Positions 38,392 to 46,452 of a stretch of 64,000 nucleotides of DNA are shown one piece after another. This DNA is from Hymenobacter negativus. GTDB taxonomy: Bacteria; Bacteroidota; Bacteroidia; Cytophagales; Hymenobacteraceae. The number at the start of each line of letters is the position of its first letter. Positions within the stretch are counted from its first letter, which is position 1. Location of the stretch: positions 124,001 to 188,000 of the forward strand of contig NZ_JAGETZ010000004.1 of NCBI RefSeq assembly GCF_017571495.1, written 5' to 3'. The notes beneath the pieces were generated by a model. The model was not told the DNA's origin and ran no database searches. It saw only the letters and a list, made by a program, of their open reading frames with translations. A program made the translations under genes and the position numbers.

Positions 38392-39723
38392 ATGTTAGAA
38401 TCTGTCCGCCAGTTCATTGAAGAGCACAACCTGTTTTCCCTCGAAAACGACCCCATTCTAGTGGCCGTGAGCGGCGGGCTCGATTCGGTGGTGCTGCTCG
38501 ATGTACTGCACCGCATAGGCGTGCAGGTGGCTGTGGCACACTGCCATTTCGGCCTGCGCGGCGAAGATGCTGATGCCGACGAGCAGTTTGTGCGCAAGCT
38601 GGCCAAGCAGTATGGCCTCCCCTACTTTGCTGAGTTTTTCCGCACCAAGGAATATGCTGAGCAGGAAGGCATCTCGACCCAGATGGCCGCCCGCTTCCTG
38701 CGCTACCGCTGGTTTGAGCAGTTGCGGCAGGTGCAGGGCCTGGCCTACATTGCCACAGCCCACCACCAGCGCGACCAGGCCGAAACGATGATTCTGAACC
38801 TGACCCACGGGACTGGTTTGGCCGGCCTGCACGGCATTCAGGTGAAGAATGGCCACATCATCCGGCCGCTGCTGGGCCTGGGGCGCGATGACCTGCACGA
38901 CTACCTAGTGGAACGCGGCCTGCGCTGGCGCGAAGACGACAGCAACGACAGCCCCGTATACCAACGCAACCTGCTGCGCCACGAGGTACTGCCGGTACTA
39001 CGCGAAATCAACCCTAATCTTGACCAGACCATGCACGGCACTGCCGAACGCGTGGGCGGTGCCGAGGAAATCGTGCGCCGCTACGTGGAGGAAACCAGCG
39101 CCCAGGCCCGCCGCGACGATGCCGAAGTGACCTACCTGAACATCGCCACGCTGCAAAAAACGGCTGCCACCACGCTGGTGCTACATGAGATGCTGCGGCC
39201 CTTTGGCTTTTCCTGGCTGATGGTGAAGGACATTGTGGCGGCCTTCCCTAGCGAGTCGGGCCGACGGTTCGACTCGCCTACGCACCGGCTGGTGAAGGAC
39301 CGTGAGAATCTGGTTATCACGCCCCGCCGGCTCACGCAGTTTGGCACTTTCCAGCTGGCGGCGGGCCAAACGGACTTGTTGGCCGATGGCATGCGCCTCA
39401 AAGCCGAGTTGCACGATGATGCCAAGCACTTCATCATTCCGCGCTCGAAAAGCACAGCCGCACTCGATGCCGACAAGATTAAATTTCCGCTCACGCTGCG
39501 CCGCTGGCAGGAAGGCGACTGGTTCATGCCGCTGGGCATGAAGGGCAAAAAGCTGCTCAGCGATTTTCTCATCGACCAGAAAGTGCCGCTGAACCTGAAA
39601 GACGAAGTGCGCGTGCTCACCTCCGCCGATGGTAAAATCTGCTGGGTGGTGGGCTGGCGCGTCGACGACCGGTTTAAGGTGGAAGACAGCACCGAGCGGG
39701 TGCTCACCGTGCAGCGCATGTAG
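38392..39723 (+). CDS. tilS: tRNA(Ile)-lysidine synthetase
   Basis: This 443-residue enzyme puts lysidine at position 34 of the AUA-reading isoleucine tRNA. The PP-loop SGGLDS lies at residues 27-32 (PILVAVSGGLDSVVLLDVL), followed by VAVAHCHFGLRGEDADADEQ and ATAHHQRDQAETMILNLTHG. GLRWREDDSNDSPVYQRNLL and LRHEVLPVLREINPNL are the tRNA-binding part. The C-terminal domain (about 360-440) with KFPLTLRRWQEGDWFMPLGM and KGKKLLSDFLIDQKVPL is the TilS C-domain. The ATG at 38392 is preferred over a TTG at 38380. It lies between the P-loop gene and mdh on the same strand. Confidence 0.95.
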   Translation: MLESVRQFIEEHNLFSLENDPILVAVSGGLDSVVLLDVLHRIGVQVAVAHCHFGLRGEDADADEQFVRKLAKQYGLPYFAEFFRTKEYAEQEGISTQMAARFLRYRWFEQLRQVQGLAYIATAHHQRDQAETMILNLTHGTGLAGLHGIQVKNGHIIRPLLGLGRDDLHDYLVERGLRWREDDSNDSPVYQRNLLRHEVLPVLREINPNLDQTMHGTAERVGGAEEIVRRYVEETSAQARRDDAEVTYLNIATLQKTAATTLVLHEMLRPFGFSWLMVKDIVAAFPSESGRRFDSPTHRLVKDRENLVITPRRLTQFGTFQLAAGQTDLLADGMRLKAELHDDAKHFIIPRSKSTAALDADKIKFPLTLRRWQEGDWFMPLGMKGKKLLSDFLIDQKVPLNLKDEVRVLTSADGKICWVVGWRVDDRFKVEDSTERVLTVQRM

Positions 39724-39837
39724 CCAAACGGGCAATGTATCAACCGTCCCAGAAAAACACGGATTTACTACCCGCACAACCTGCATTCGGCCTTACTTTT
39801 ACGGCCGACATCGTTTTCTCATCCAATACTCCTCCCA

Positions 39838-40782
39838 ATGAAAGTTACCGTAGTCGGAGCCGGCAACGTGGGCGCAACCTGCGCTGATGTACTCGCCACT
39901 CGTGAAATTGCCAACGAAATTATCCTGGTCGACATCAAGGAAGGCATCGCCGAAGGCAAAGCCCTCGATATCTGGCAGAAAGCGCCGATTATCGGCTATG
40001 ACTCGCGCACGGTGGGTGTGACCAGCGACTACGCTCGTACCGCCGATTCTGATGTGGTGGTTATCACTTCGGGCCTGCCCCGCAAGCCCGGCATGAGCCG
40101 CGACGACTTGATTTCGACCAACGCTGGCATCGTGAAATCGGTGACCGAGCAGGTAGTGAAATACTCGCCCAACGCCATCATCATTGTGGTAAGCAACCCG
40201 CTCGATGTGATGACCTACCAGGCGCACCTCACCTCGAAGCTGCCCCGCGAAAAGGTGTTCGGCATGGCCGGCATCCTCGACACGGCCCGCTACCGCGCTT
40301 TCCTGGCCGAGGCCCTGAACGTGAGCCCGAAAGACATTCAGGCCGTGCTAATGGGTGGCCACGGCGACACCATGGTACCCCTGCCCCGCTACACCACCGT
40401 CGGCGGCATCCCGGTTACCGAACTGATTGGCAAAGAGGAGCTTGACGCCATTGTGCAGCGCACTGCCCAAGGCGGTGGCGAGTTGGTGAAGCTGATGGGC
40501 ACCTCGGCCTGGTACGCGCCCGGCGCGGCGGCGGCCCAAATGGTGGAAGCAATTGTGCGCGACCAGCGCCGTGTATTCCCCGTGTGCGTAGAGCTACAAG
40601 GTGAATACGGCATCAACGGTGTATACCTGGGCGCCCCGGTTATTCTAGGCAAAAATGGCATTGAGCGCGTGATTGAACTGCAGCTCAACGACGAAGAGAA
40701 AGCGCTGCTGGAAACCTCGCGCGGCCACGTGAAAGAGGTAATGGACGCCCTTGACAAAATGAGCACTGCTCAACCAGCATAA
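39838..40782 (+). CDS. mdh: Malate dehydrogenase (lactate/malate dehydrogenase family)
   Basis: This 314-residue LDH-type malate dehydrogenase has the NAD site MKVTVVGAGNVGATCADVLA. The substrate loop GLPRKPGMSRDDL carries two Arg residues typical of malate specificity. The catalytic parts are Asp and Arg in GILDTARYRAFLAEAL and His in LMGGHGDTMVP. TSAWYAPGAAAAQMVEAI belongs to the helical end. It converts malate to oxaloacetate in the TCA cycle. There is no signal peptide. A strong terminator follows 28 bp after the stop codon. Confidence 0.95.
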   Translation: MKVTVVGAGNVGATCADVLATREIANEIILVDIKEGIAEGKALDIWQKAPIIGYDSRTVGVTSDYARTADSDVVVITSGLPRKPGMSRDDLISTNAGIVKSVTEQVVKYSPNAIIIVVSNPLDVMTYQAHLTSKLPREKVFGMAGILDTARYRAFLAEALNVSPKDIQAVLMGGHGDTMVPLPRYTTVGGIPVTELIGKEELDAIVQRTAQGGGELVKLMGTSAWYAPGAAAAQMVEAIVRDQRRVFPVCVELQGEYGINGVYLGAPVILGKNGIERVIELQLNDEEKALLETSRGHVKEVMDALDKMSTAQPA

Positions 40783-40809
40783 TTCCTGAAGCACTTGCTT
40801 TGGCTTATT

Positions 40810-40844
40810 GGGCCGCTTCGCTTTGCGCGGGGCGGCCCTTTTTT
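40810..40844 (+). terminator. Intrinsic terminator after mdh
   Basis: GGGCCGC (40810-40816) pairs with GCGGCCC (40832-40838) and is followed by six T bases. Confidence 0.85.
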
Positions 40845-40892
40845 GGCTGCATTCTGCCCGCAAGCCAGTACCTTGTGGGCTAAATCTTATTC

Positions 40893-41525
40893 ATGCACCT
40901 AAACCTGATTGATACCAACCCAGAAGTAACCGACGCCTGGGAAAAAGTTTTTGCCGATGTGCCGCAAGTCACGGTCCGCCTTGGCTCCATTTTCGACTAC
41001 CCGGCTGATGCGCTCATCAGCCCCGCCAACAGCTTCGGCTACATGAACGGAGGGCTGGATTTTGCCATCTCCAAAAACCTGGGCTGGCACCTGGAAAAGG
41101 ACCTGCAGCGCGTCATCCGCGAGAAATATTACGGGGAGCTGCTAGTCGGGCAGGCCGAGATAATTCCGACGGGCCATGCCGACTTCCCCTACCTGATTGC
41201 CGCGCCCACCATGCGCACGCCCATGACCATCACACGGGGCCCCAATGTCTACCAGGCCATGAAGGCCATTTTAATACTGGTACGCTACGGCCGACTATTT
41301 AGCGGTGAGCCCACACGGGAGAAAGTAAAAACCCTGGCCATACCAGGCTTGGGCACGGGCGTAGGGCAGGTGCGCCCACTGGTGTGCGCCCGCCAGATGC
41401 GGTTAGCCTGGGAGGACGTAATGCACGAGAAATTCGCCACCGAAACCAGCTGGGAGCAGATGTGTGCCAACTACGCCTATTTCTATACCCATAACCGCCC
41501 TGATATTAAGTACGAGATTTACTAA
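40893..41525 (+). CDS. Macro-domain protein
   Basis: This 210-residue protein has the macro-domain pattern. The strand ADALISPANSFGYMNGGLDF carries the NxFGxMxGG ligand loop. VGQAEIIPTGHADFPYLIAA and APTMRTPMTITRGPNVYQAM lead to KTLAIPGLGTGVGQVRPLVC, the PGLGTGVG phosphate-binding loop. It could bind or hydrolyse ADP-ribose derivatives; this subgroup is often annotated as a macro-domain or phosphatase-like protein. It starts alone after the mdh terminator and has no nearby DarT-type toxin gene, so a DarTG system is not supported. Confidence 0.85.
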   Translation: MHLNLIDTNPEVTDAWEKVFADVPQVTVRLGSIFDYPADALISPANSFGYMNGGLDFAISKNLGWHLEKDLQRVIREKYYGELLVGQAEIIPTGHADFPYLIAAPTMRTPMTITRGPNVYQAMKAILILVRYGRLFSGEPTREKVKTLAIPGLGTGVGQVRPLVCARQMRLAWEDVMHEKFATETSWEQMCANYAYFYTHNRPDIKYEIY

Positions 41526-41657
41526 ATTCTACTACAGGTTAATAGAGCCACAAATGCTCTGCTTGCTAGTATTAGATGCCTGCTTATCCAGAGAACAACC
41601 GCACCCCAAATAATATGTATACCTTGTAATATTCCTACCTGACCTGGCCCTTCTTTC

Positions 41658-42062
41658 ATGAGAAAAGAACTCACCAATTCACTTGCCAAAGTGTATTTGA
41701 CCGTCGAATTTGATGAGGCTAACCAGTGGATTTATAGTAACTGGATAGGTGCGCTCCCCACTGAGAAAGTAATTGAAGGCTGCCTGGCAACTATCGAAAT
41801 GCTACAAGCCCATCCCTGTCAACGCATACTCAATGATAATCGGGCGGTGATAGGGTCGTGGAGTGCTGCCAATGAATGGATTGCCGAGCACTGGACGCCA
41901 CAGGTGCTGGCGCTGGGACTGCAACGTTTTGCACACATTGTATCGCCCGGTATTTTTGGGCAAGCCTCGGCCGCGGAGATGGTGACTCGTGCAAATAAGC
42001 AGCTTGAAATACGTCTCTTTCAGGATGTTGAGCTAGCTAAAGCTTGGCTGCGGGAGTTCTGA
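41658..42062 (+). CDS. SpoIIAA/STAS-like small protein
   Basis: This 134-residue soluble protein starts KVYLTVEFDEANQWIYSNWI, followed by VIEGCLATIEMLQAHPCQRI and LNDNRAVIGSWSAANEWIAE, then the HWTPQVLALGLQRFAHIVSP block. The alternation of strands and helices and the Asn/Arg-rich ILNDNR turn resemble the SpoIIAA-like/STAS fold common in Bacteroidota. The function is unknown; a small regulatory or membrane-association role is typical for that fold. It stands alone; the 132 bp upstream hold no recognisable feature. The next gene is convergent, across a hairpin at 42114-42150. Confidence 0.55.
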   Translation: MRKELTNSLAKVYLTVEFDEANQWIYSNWIGALPTEKVIEGCLATIEMLQAHPCQRILNDNRAVIGSWSAANEWIAEHWTPQVLALGLQRFAHIVSPGIFGQASAAEMVTRANKQLEIRLFQDVELAKAWLREF

Positions 42063-42113
42063 GCCACCGGTGCGCCTAATGCTCTATACGGTTCGGCTGA
42101 AGCATGAACGCGC

Positions 42114-42150
42114 TGGCCGCAGTTTAGCGCGAAGCGCATAACTGCGGCCA
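42114..42150. terminator. Hairpin between convergent genes, no T run
   Basis: TGGCCGCAGTT (42114-42124) pairs exactly with AACTGCGGCCA (42140-42150), and an inner GCGC pair closes on GAA. Likely a transcription-ending hairpin, but no poly-T follows. Confidence 0.55.
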
Positions 42151-42199
42151 ACGGGTAAGGCGAGTTTGTAGCTCGTCAATGAACCGGCACCAATGCTTG

Positions 42200-43117
42200 C
42201 TACTGCTGGCTGGCGCGGAAGAGCTTTTGCTTCTCCTCTTTCGATAGGCTTTCGTAGCCGGAGCGCGAGATTTTGTCGAGAATAGTGTCAATCTCATCCT
42301 GCAGAGGCTGGCCAGGGGCGGCGGGTTTCTTGGCGCTGCCAGCTGAGGAAGCCGTTACCGGCTCGGGGCGGCGGGTGGTGCTGCTCACGCGCATGGCGGG
42401 CCGGCTGCTGGTAAGATTGCTGAACCAGTTGCCCACCGCCTGCACCGGGCGGCCAAGGTCACGGCCGGCCTGTAGCTGCTTGATGAACACAAAGCCTAGC
42501 AAGGCCCCGCCAAGGTGAGCTACTTCCCCACCAGTATTGCCACTGTTGATACCCGCCAATGAAATCAAGACCACCGCGGCGGCAATCCACTTGATTTTTA
42601 CCGGGCCAATGAGAATCAGCATAAAGGTGTAGTCGGGCAGCAGCGTAGCCGCTGCCACAATGATAGCCGTGACGGCCGCCGAAGCACCCAATACCGACTG
42701 GCCCGCTGCCGCTGCCGGTTGCAGCATCGGAATCAGGCTGTAAGCCAGCAGGAAAACCGCCGCGCCTGCTAACGCTCCCAGAATATAGATGCTGACCAAA
42801 CGCCGGTCGCCCAGATATTCCCGCAGCAATTGTCCAAACCAGTAGAGGTTCAGCATGTTGAACAGAATATGAAAGAAACCCTTATGAGTGAAGGCATAGG
42901 TCAGCACCGTCCAGGGGTGCCGGAGCAGCACGCCCAGGTTAGCAGATAGCTCCAACTGGCGCATAACCTGGAATAGCACCACCGGCGCCTGCGACAGGTA
43001 AGTAATTGCTTCCAGCACCACCACGGCTGCAAACACCAGCACATTCAGCAAAATGAGCTGAACGAGCGCATTATCGCGGCGGCTGAAGGCAGTACGGATA
43101 TCTTGAACGATACTCAT
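42200..43117 (-). CDS. Rhomboid-family intramembrane serine protease, copy 1
   Basis: This 305-residue protein has about six membrane helices. SVLGASAAVTAII carries Ser146 in GAS (the classical GxSG is here GASA), and VAHLGGALLGFVF carries His201. FFHILFNMLNLYWFG is the usual L1/TM2 region. A basic, Ser/Pro-rich soluble tail of about 80 residues follows. It would cleave membrane proteins near the lipid surface. It is the last gene of the run mutL, rhomboid 2, rhomboid 1 (transcribed leftward), an order I remember as common in Bacteroidota. Confidence 0.85.
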   Translation of the reverse strand: MSIVQDIRTAFSRRDNALVQLILLNVLVFAAVVVLEAITYLSQAPVVLFQVMRQLELSANLGVLLRHPWTVLTYAFTHKGFFHILFNMLNLYWFGQLLREYLGDRRLVSIYILGALAGAAVFLLAYSLIPMLQPAAAAGQSVLGASAAVTAIIVAAATLLPDYTFMLILIGPVKIKWIAAAVVLISLAGINSGNTGGEVAHLGGALLGFVFIKQLQAGRDLGRPVQAVGNWFSNLTSSRPAMRVSSTTRRPEPVTASSAGSAKKPAAPGQPLQDEIDTILDKISRSGYESLSKEEKQKLFRASQQ

Positions 43118-43199
43118 GGCACGTAGCGCGAATTAGAGGGAAACAACGAATTTAACAAGGACTCCGCCGATGCTGAGCCGTTGCGGTAACAACCGCCGG

Positions 43200-43994
43200 C
43201 TAATAAAACCGTTCCCGGCCACGCTCCCAGAATTTGAGCACGATGAAGCCAATGAGCAGGCCGCCGAGGTGGGCGAAGTGGGCCACATTGTCGCCGGGCG
43301 TGCGGTGGACGCCATTGTAAAGCTCATACATAGCGTAGAAAAACACGAAGTACTTAGCCTTGATAGGAAACGGAAAAAACAGGAGCATGAGCTCGGTATT
43401 CGGAAATAAATAGGCGAAGGCGAAGAGAATACCAAACAAAGCGCCTGAAGCGCCCAACATGCCACCGCCCCGCGAATTAATGGTCTCGCTGACAGCGGCA
43501 TCTACCGACGTAATTGCCGAATTTATGTATTCCTGGTTTTGCGGATTGCGCTCCATAGCTCCAGCCAGGCTTTCGTAGCCAGTCGCATCGGGGAAATAAG
43601 AATGGAAGAAGTTGGCAAAGTCGCCGCCGGTCGGCGACTGGTGAAACTCCTGCCGCGCCTGTTCCATATTGTGCAGCTCGTAGCCTCGCACGCCTTCGTA
43701 AAGTAGGCCCGCACCCACCCCACAAATCAACCAGAAAGTGAGAAAGCGTGACGCCCCCCAGCGCTGCTCCAACATCGGCCCAAAGGATATCAGACCGAAC
43801 ATATTGGAAATAAGATGCCCCCAGCCGGCATGCAGAAACATATAAGTGAAGAACTGCCAGGGGAAAAAGTAGGGCGAGCCAATTGGGTATAGGCTACCTA
43901 TTTGCGTGAGCAGCGGCAGGACACTGTTTTGGGCGACTAGAAAAAGAACATTCGCAATAAGCAGGTTGCGAACCGTAGGGGTGAGATTGAACAT
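43200..43994 (-). CDS. Rhomboid-family intramembrane serine protease, copy 2
   Basis: This 264-residue protein carries the full catalytic dyad: GASGALFGILFAF with Ser183 and VAHFAHLGGLLIGF with His242. FLHAGWGHLISNMFGLISFG is the HxxxN oxyanion-related helix. It differs from its neighbour by a soluble insertion of about 70 residues (about 103-175, with NMEQARQEFHQSPTGGDFAN and EYINSAITSVDAAVSETINS) between two membrane helices. It lies 31 bp downstream of mutL and is likely co-transcribed with it. Confidence 0.88.
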   Translation of the reverse strand: MFNLTPTVRNLLIANVLFLVAQNSVLPLLTQIGSLYPIGSPYFFPWQFFTYMFLHAGWGHLISNMFGLISFGPMLEQRWGASRFLTFWLICGVGAGLLYEGVRGYELHNMEQARQEFHQSPTGGDFANFFHSYFPDATGYESLAGAMERNPQNQEYINSAITSVDAAVSETINSRGGGMLGASGALFGILFAFAYLFPNTELMLLFFPFPIKAKYFVFFYAMYELYNGVHRTPGDNVAHFAHLGGLLIGFIVLKFWERGRERFY

Positions 43995-44025
43995 GAAGCG
44001 AAATTAGATGCCACGCGGCCGGGCA

Positions 44026-46098
44026 TTACTTACGGAAGAAATCGGCCAGCTGCTGACCATCCAGCAGGACGAGGGTTTTGCGGCCGTCGGGCGTGTAGCC
44101 AGGGGTTTGGCAAGCGAAAAGGCGGTCGGCGAGGGCGTTGAGCTCGGTTTCGGGCAAGCGGGTTCCGGCGGTACTGGCCGCCACGCGGCGGGCCAGGGCA
44201 CGGGCCAGGCTCTCGCTCTGGTCGAGCTTAAGCGGGCCCGCCGTGTTGCGGAACTGCTCGATGAGGCTTTCCAACAGGTCCTTCTCATCCTGCGGTGGCA
44301 TGCCGGCCGGAATGGCCTCCACGGCAATGGTACTGGGACCGAACTCGTTGAAAATGAAGCCCAGCGCGTGCAGCGGTTCGGTCAGTTCGCGCAGCACGGC
44401 AAAATCAGCGGGCGTGAACGTGACGGTGCGCGGAAACAGCAGCGTTTGCGAGGTCCCCACGGCGCGGCCCAGTTCCTGCCGGTACTGTTCGTAAAGAATG
44501 CGCTCGCGGGCTGCTTCCTGGTCAATCAGCAGCACGCCCGACTTCACAGGCACCAGCACGTAGCGCTGCTGCACCTGCAACGCACGGCTCCCACTACCGC
44601 CTTCACGGGCTGGCGCGGGCCGGCTGGTGGCCGTTTCGGTCACAGTGAGGCCCAGAGACAATTCAGCAGGAGTAGCAGCTTCGGGCGTGGCATTATTAAG
44701 TGCTAACGACTCTTTCGGCGCAGAAGGCACAGCCGTTTCGAAACTACGGACCGTGACGGAATCAACGCCCGAGTTCTCGCGCACGGGCTGACCCAGCTCG
44801 CGGTAAAAGGCTTCCAGCTCGCGGCGGGCCTGCTCGGTGGGGCGGGACGGGGCTTGGCGCTCAAAACCGTCGCGGCGGGTATCAGAATTGAAATTGGCGA
44901 AGCCGGACGGGCCAGCAGGCGGACGCGTGGCCGCTGAAGCAGCGGCATCCGCCAAGGCATCGGGCCGGTAGCCGTCGGAGCTAGCGGCCCGGGCCAGGGG
45001 AGTTACCACGGGCAGGTTTTCCTCGGTTTCGGCACCAGGCTTGCCACCTCGTAGCGGGCGAATAGGCGCAAAATTTACGTCGCCATCGAAATCCAGCGAT
45101 GGCGCAATATTGTGGATACCCAGGCTTTGTTTCACAGCGGCGCGCACCACGGCATAGACGGTTTTCTCGTCTTCGAACTTTATTTCCGTCTTGGTGGGGT
45201 GCACGTTGATGTCGATGGTTTTGGGGTCGAGCTCCAAAAACAGGACGTAGAATGGATGCGTATCGCGGGCCAGCAAGCCTTCGTAAGCAGCTAGCACGGC
45301 GTGGTTGAGGTAGGCTGAGCGAATGAAACGGTTGTTGACGAAGAAAAACTGGTCGCCCCGGCTCTTCTTTGACGACTCTGGTTTGCCCACGAAGCCGCGC
45401 ACCGAGATGGAATGCGTTACTTCCTCACAGGCAGCCAGCTGTTCTTTATAGCCATTGCCTAGCAGCGCGACAATACGCTGGCTCAGCTTGCCGGCCGGCA
45501 GTCCAAATACCTCCAGGTCATTCTGATACAGTGAAAAGGCAATCTGCGGATTAGCCAGCGCCACGTGTTGAAACTCATCAAGAATGTGCCGCATTTCCAC
45601 GGCGTTGCTTTTGAGGAAGTTGCGCCGGGCGGGGACGTTGAAGAAGAGGTTTTTGACTGCAATGCTGGTACCATCGGGGCAGGCTGTGGGCTGCTGGCTG
45701 GTGATTTGGGAGCCTTCTACCAATAGCAGCGTGCCGGTGTCGTGCTCGCGCTGCTTAGTCCGAATTTCGACCTGCGCCACGGCCGCAATGCTAGCCAGAG
45801 CCTCGCCCCGGAAGCCGAGAGTTCGGATGCGAAATAAGTCTTCGGTTGAGCGGATTTTGCTGGTGGCGTGGCGCTCCAGGCTCATCCGGGCATCGGTGGG
45901 CGACATGCCAGCGCCGTTGTCCACCACTTTCACCAGCTGCTTGCCGGCCTCTTTCACAATGAGTTGAACCTGAGTTGCGCCGGCATCGACGGCGTTTTCC
46001 AGTAGCTCCTTCACCACGGAGGCAGGACGCTGGACCACCTCACCAGCCGCAATCTGGTTGGCGAGGTATTCGGGAAGCAGGTGAATAATGTCAGGCAT
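44026..46098 (-). CDS. mutL: DNA mismatch repair protein MutL
   Basis: This 690-residue protein has the GHKL ATPase N-terminus: VVKELLENAVDAGATQVQLI (Asn/Glu), VVDNGAGMSPTDARMSLERH, RTLGFRGEALASIAAVAQVE and GTSIAVKNLFFNVPARRNFL. The transducer contains HPTKTEIKFEDEKTVYAVVR. A long low-complexity linker (about 345-490) precedes the C-terminal dimerisation domain (LLIDQEAARERILYEQYRQE to the end). No clear endonuclease DQHAxxER motif is seen; DQEAARERI is its counterpart, with the His replaced by Glu. It works with MutS in mismatch repair. It is first in an operon with two rhomboids. Confidence 0.95.
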   Translation of the reverse strand: MPDIIHLLPEYLANQIAAGEVVQRPASVVKELLENAVDAGATQVQLIVKEAGKQLVKVVDNGAGMSPTDARMSLERHATSKIRSTEDLFRIRTLGFRGEALASIAAVAQVEIRTKQREHDTGTLLLVEGSQITSQQPTACPDGTSIAVKNLFFNVPARRNFLKSNAVEMRHILDEFQHVALANPQIAFSLYQNDLEVFGLPAGKLSQRIVALLGNGYKEQLAACEEVTHSISVRGFVGKPESSKKSRGDQFFFVNNRFIRSAYLNHAVLAAYEGLLARDTHPFYVLFLELDPKTIDINVHPTKTEIKFEDEKTVYAVVRAAVKQSLGIHNIAPSLDFDGDVNFAPIRPLRGGKPGAETEENLPVVTPLARAASSDGYRPDALADAAASAATRPPAGPSGFANFNSDTRRDGFERQAPSRPTEQARRELEAFYRELGQPVRENSGVDSVTVRSFETAVPSAPKESLALNNATPEAATPAELSLGLTVTETATSRPAPAREGGSGSRALQVQQRYVLVPVKSGVLLIDQEAARERILYEQYRQELGRAVGTSQTLLFPRTVTFTPADFAVLRELTEPLHALGFIFNEFGPSTIAVEAIPAGMPPQDEKDLLESLIEQFRNTAGPLKLDQSESLARALARRVAASTAGTRLPETELNALADRLFACQTPGYTPDGRKTLVLLDGQQLADFFRK

Positions 46099-46228
46099 AG
46101 AATGTAGCGCACGCGTCAGCTTACGCCGAGGAAACTTGAAAGGCTAACCAGCACGGATACAAGTCAAACCGTGCTCAACAATAACCAAAACTTAGGCACG
46201 TTGTAAACCCGCGAAGGGGTTTTGTACG

Positions 46229-46236
46229 TACCTTTG
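46229..46236 (+). promoter_or_regulatory. TACCTTTG -7 element upstream of the GH3/serine-hydrolase gene
   Basis: Exact match to TAnnTTTG in the mutL/GH3 divergent gap. It would give a leader of about 215 bp before the ATG at 46453. Confidence 0.5.
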
Positions 46237-46452
46237 CGGCTAAATTGGTGTTTTTTAAGTGGTCAGTATCGGGTAATTAGTCGTTGGAAAAAGAAGTTCT
46301 TATCCAATGGCCGACTACCTTCTATTGATTACGTTGTTATCATCAGTGGAACCTCCAAACCCAGCCGGTGGGTTCCGCTGCTACCCACGACAAAAGTACG
46401 GCCCCCGCGGCCCGTTTGCCCATTGAACCAACCCACCAACCCCAAGGGGCTG

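Noticed and set aside
40893..41525. DarTG toxin-antitoxin system from the macro-domain gene
   Set aside because: No DarT-like ADP-ribosyltransferase gene is adjacent, and the protein stands alone after the mdh terminator.
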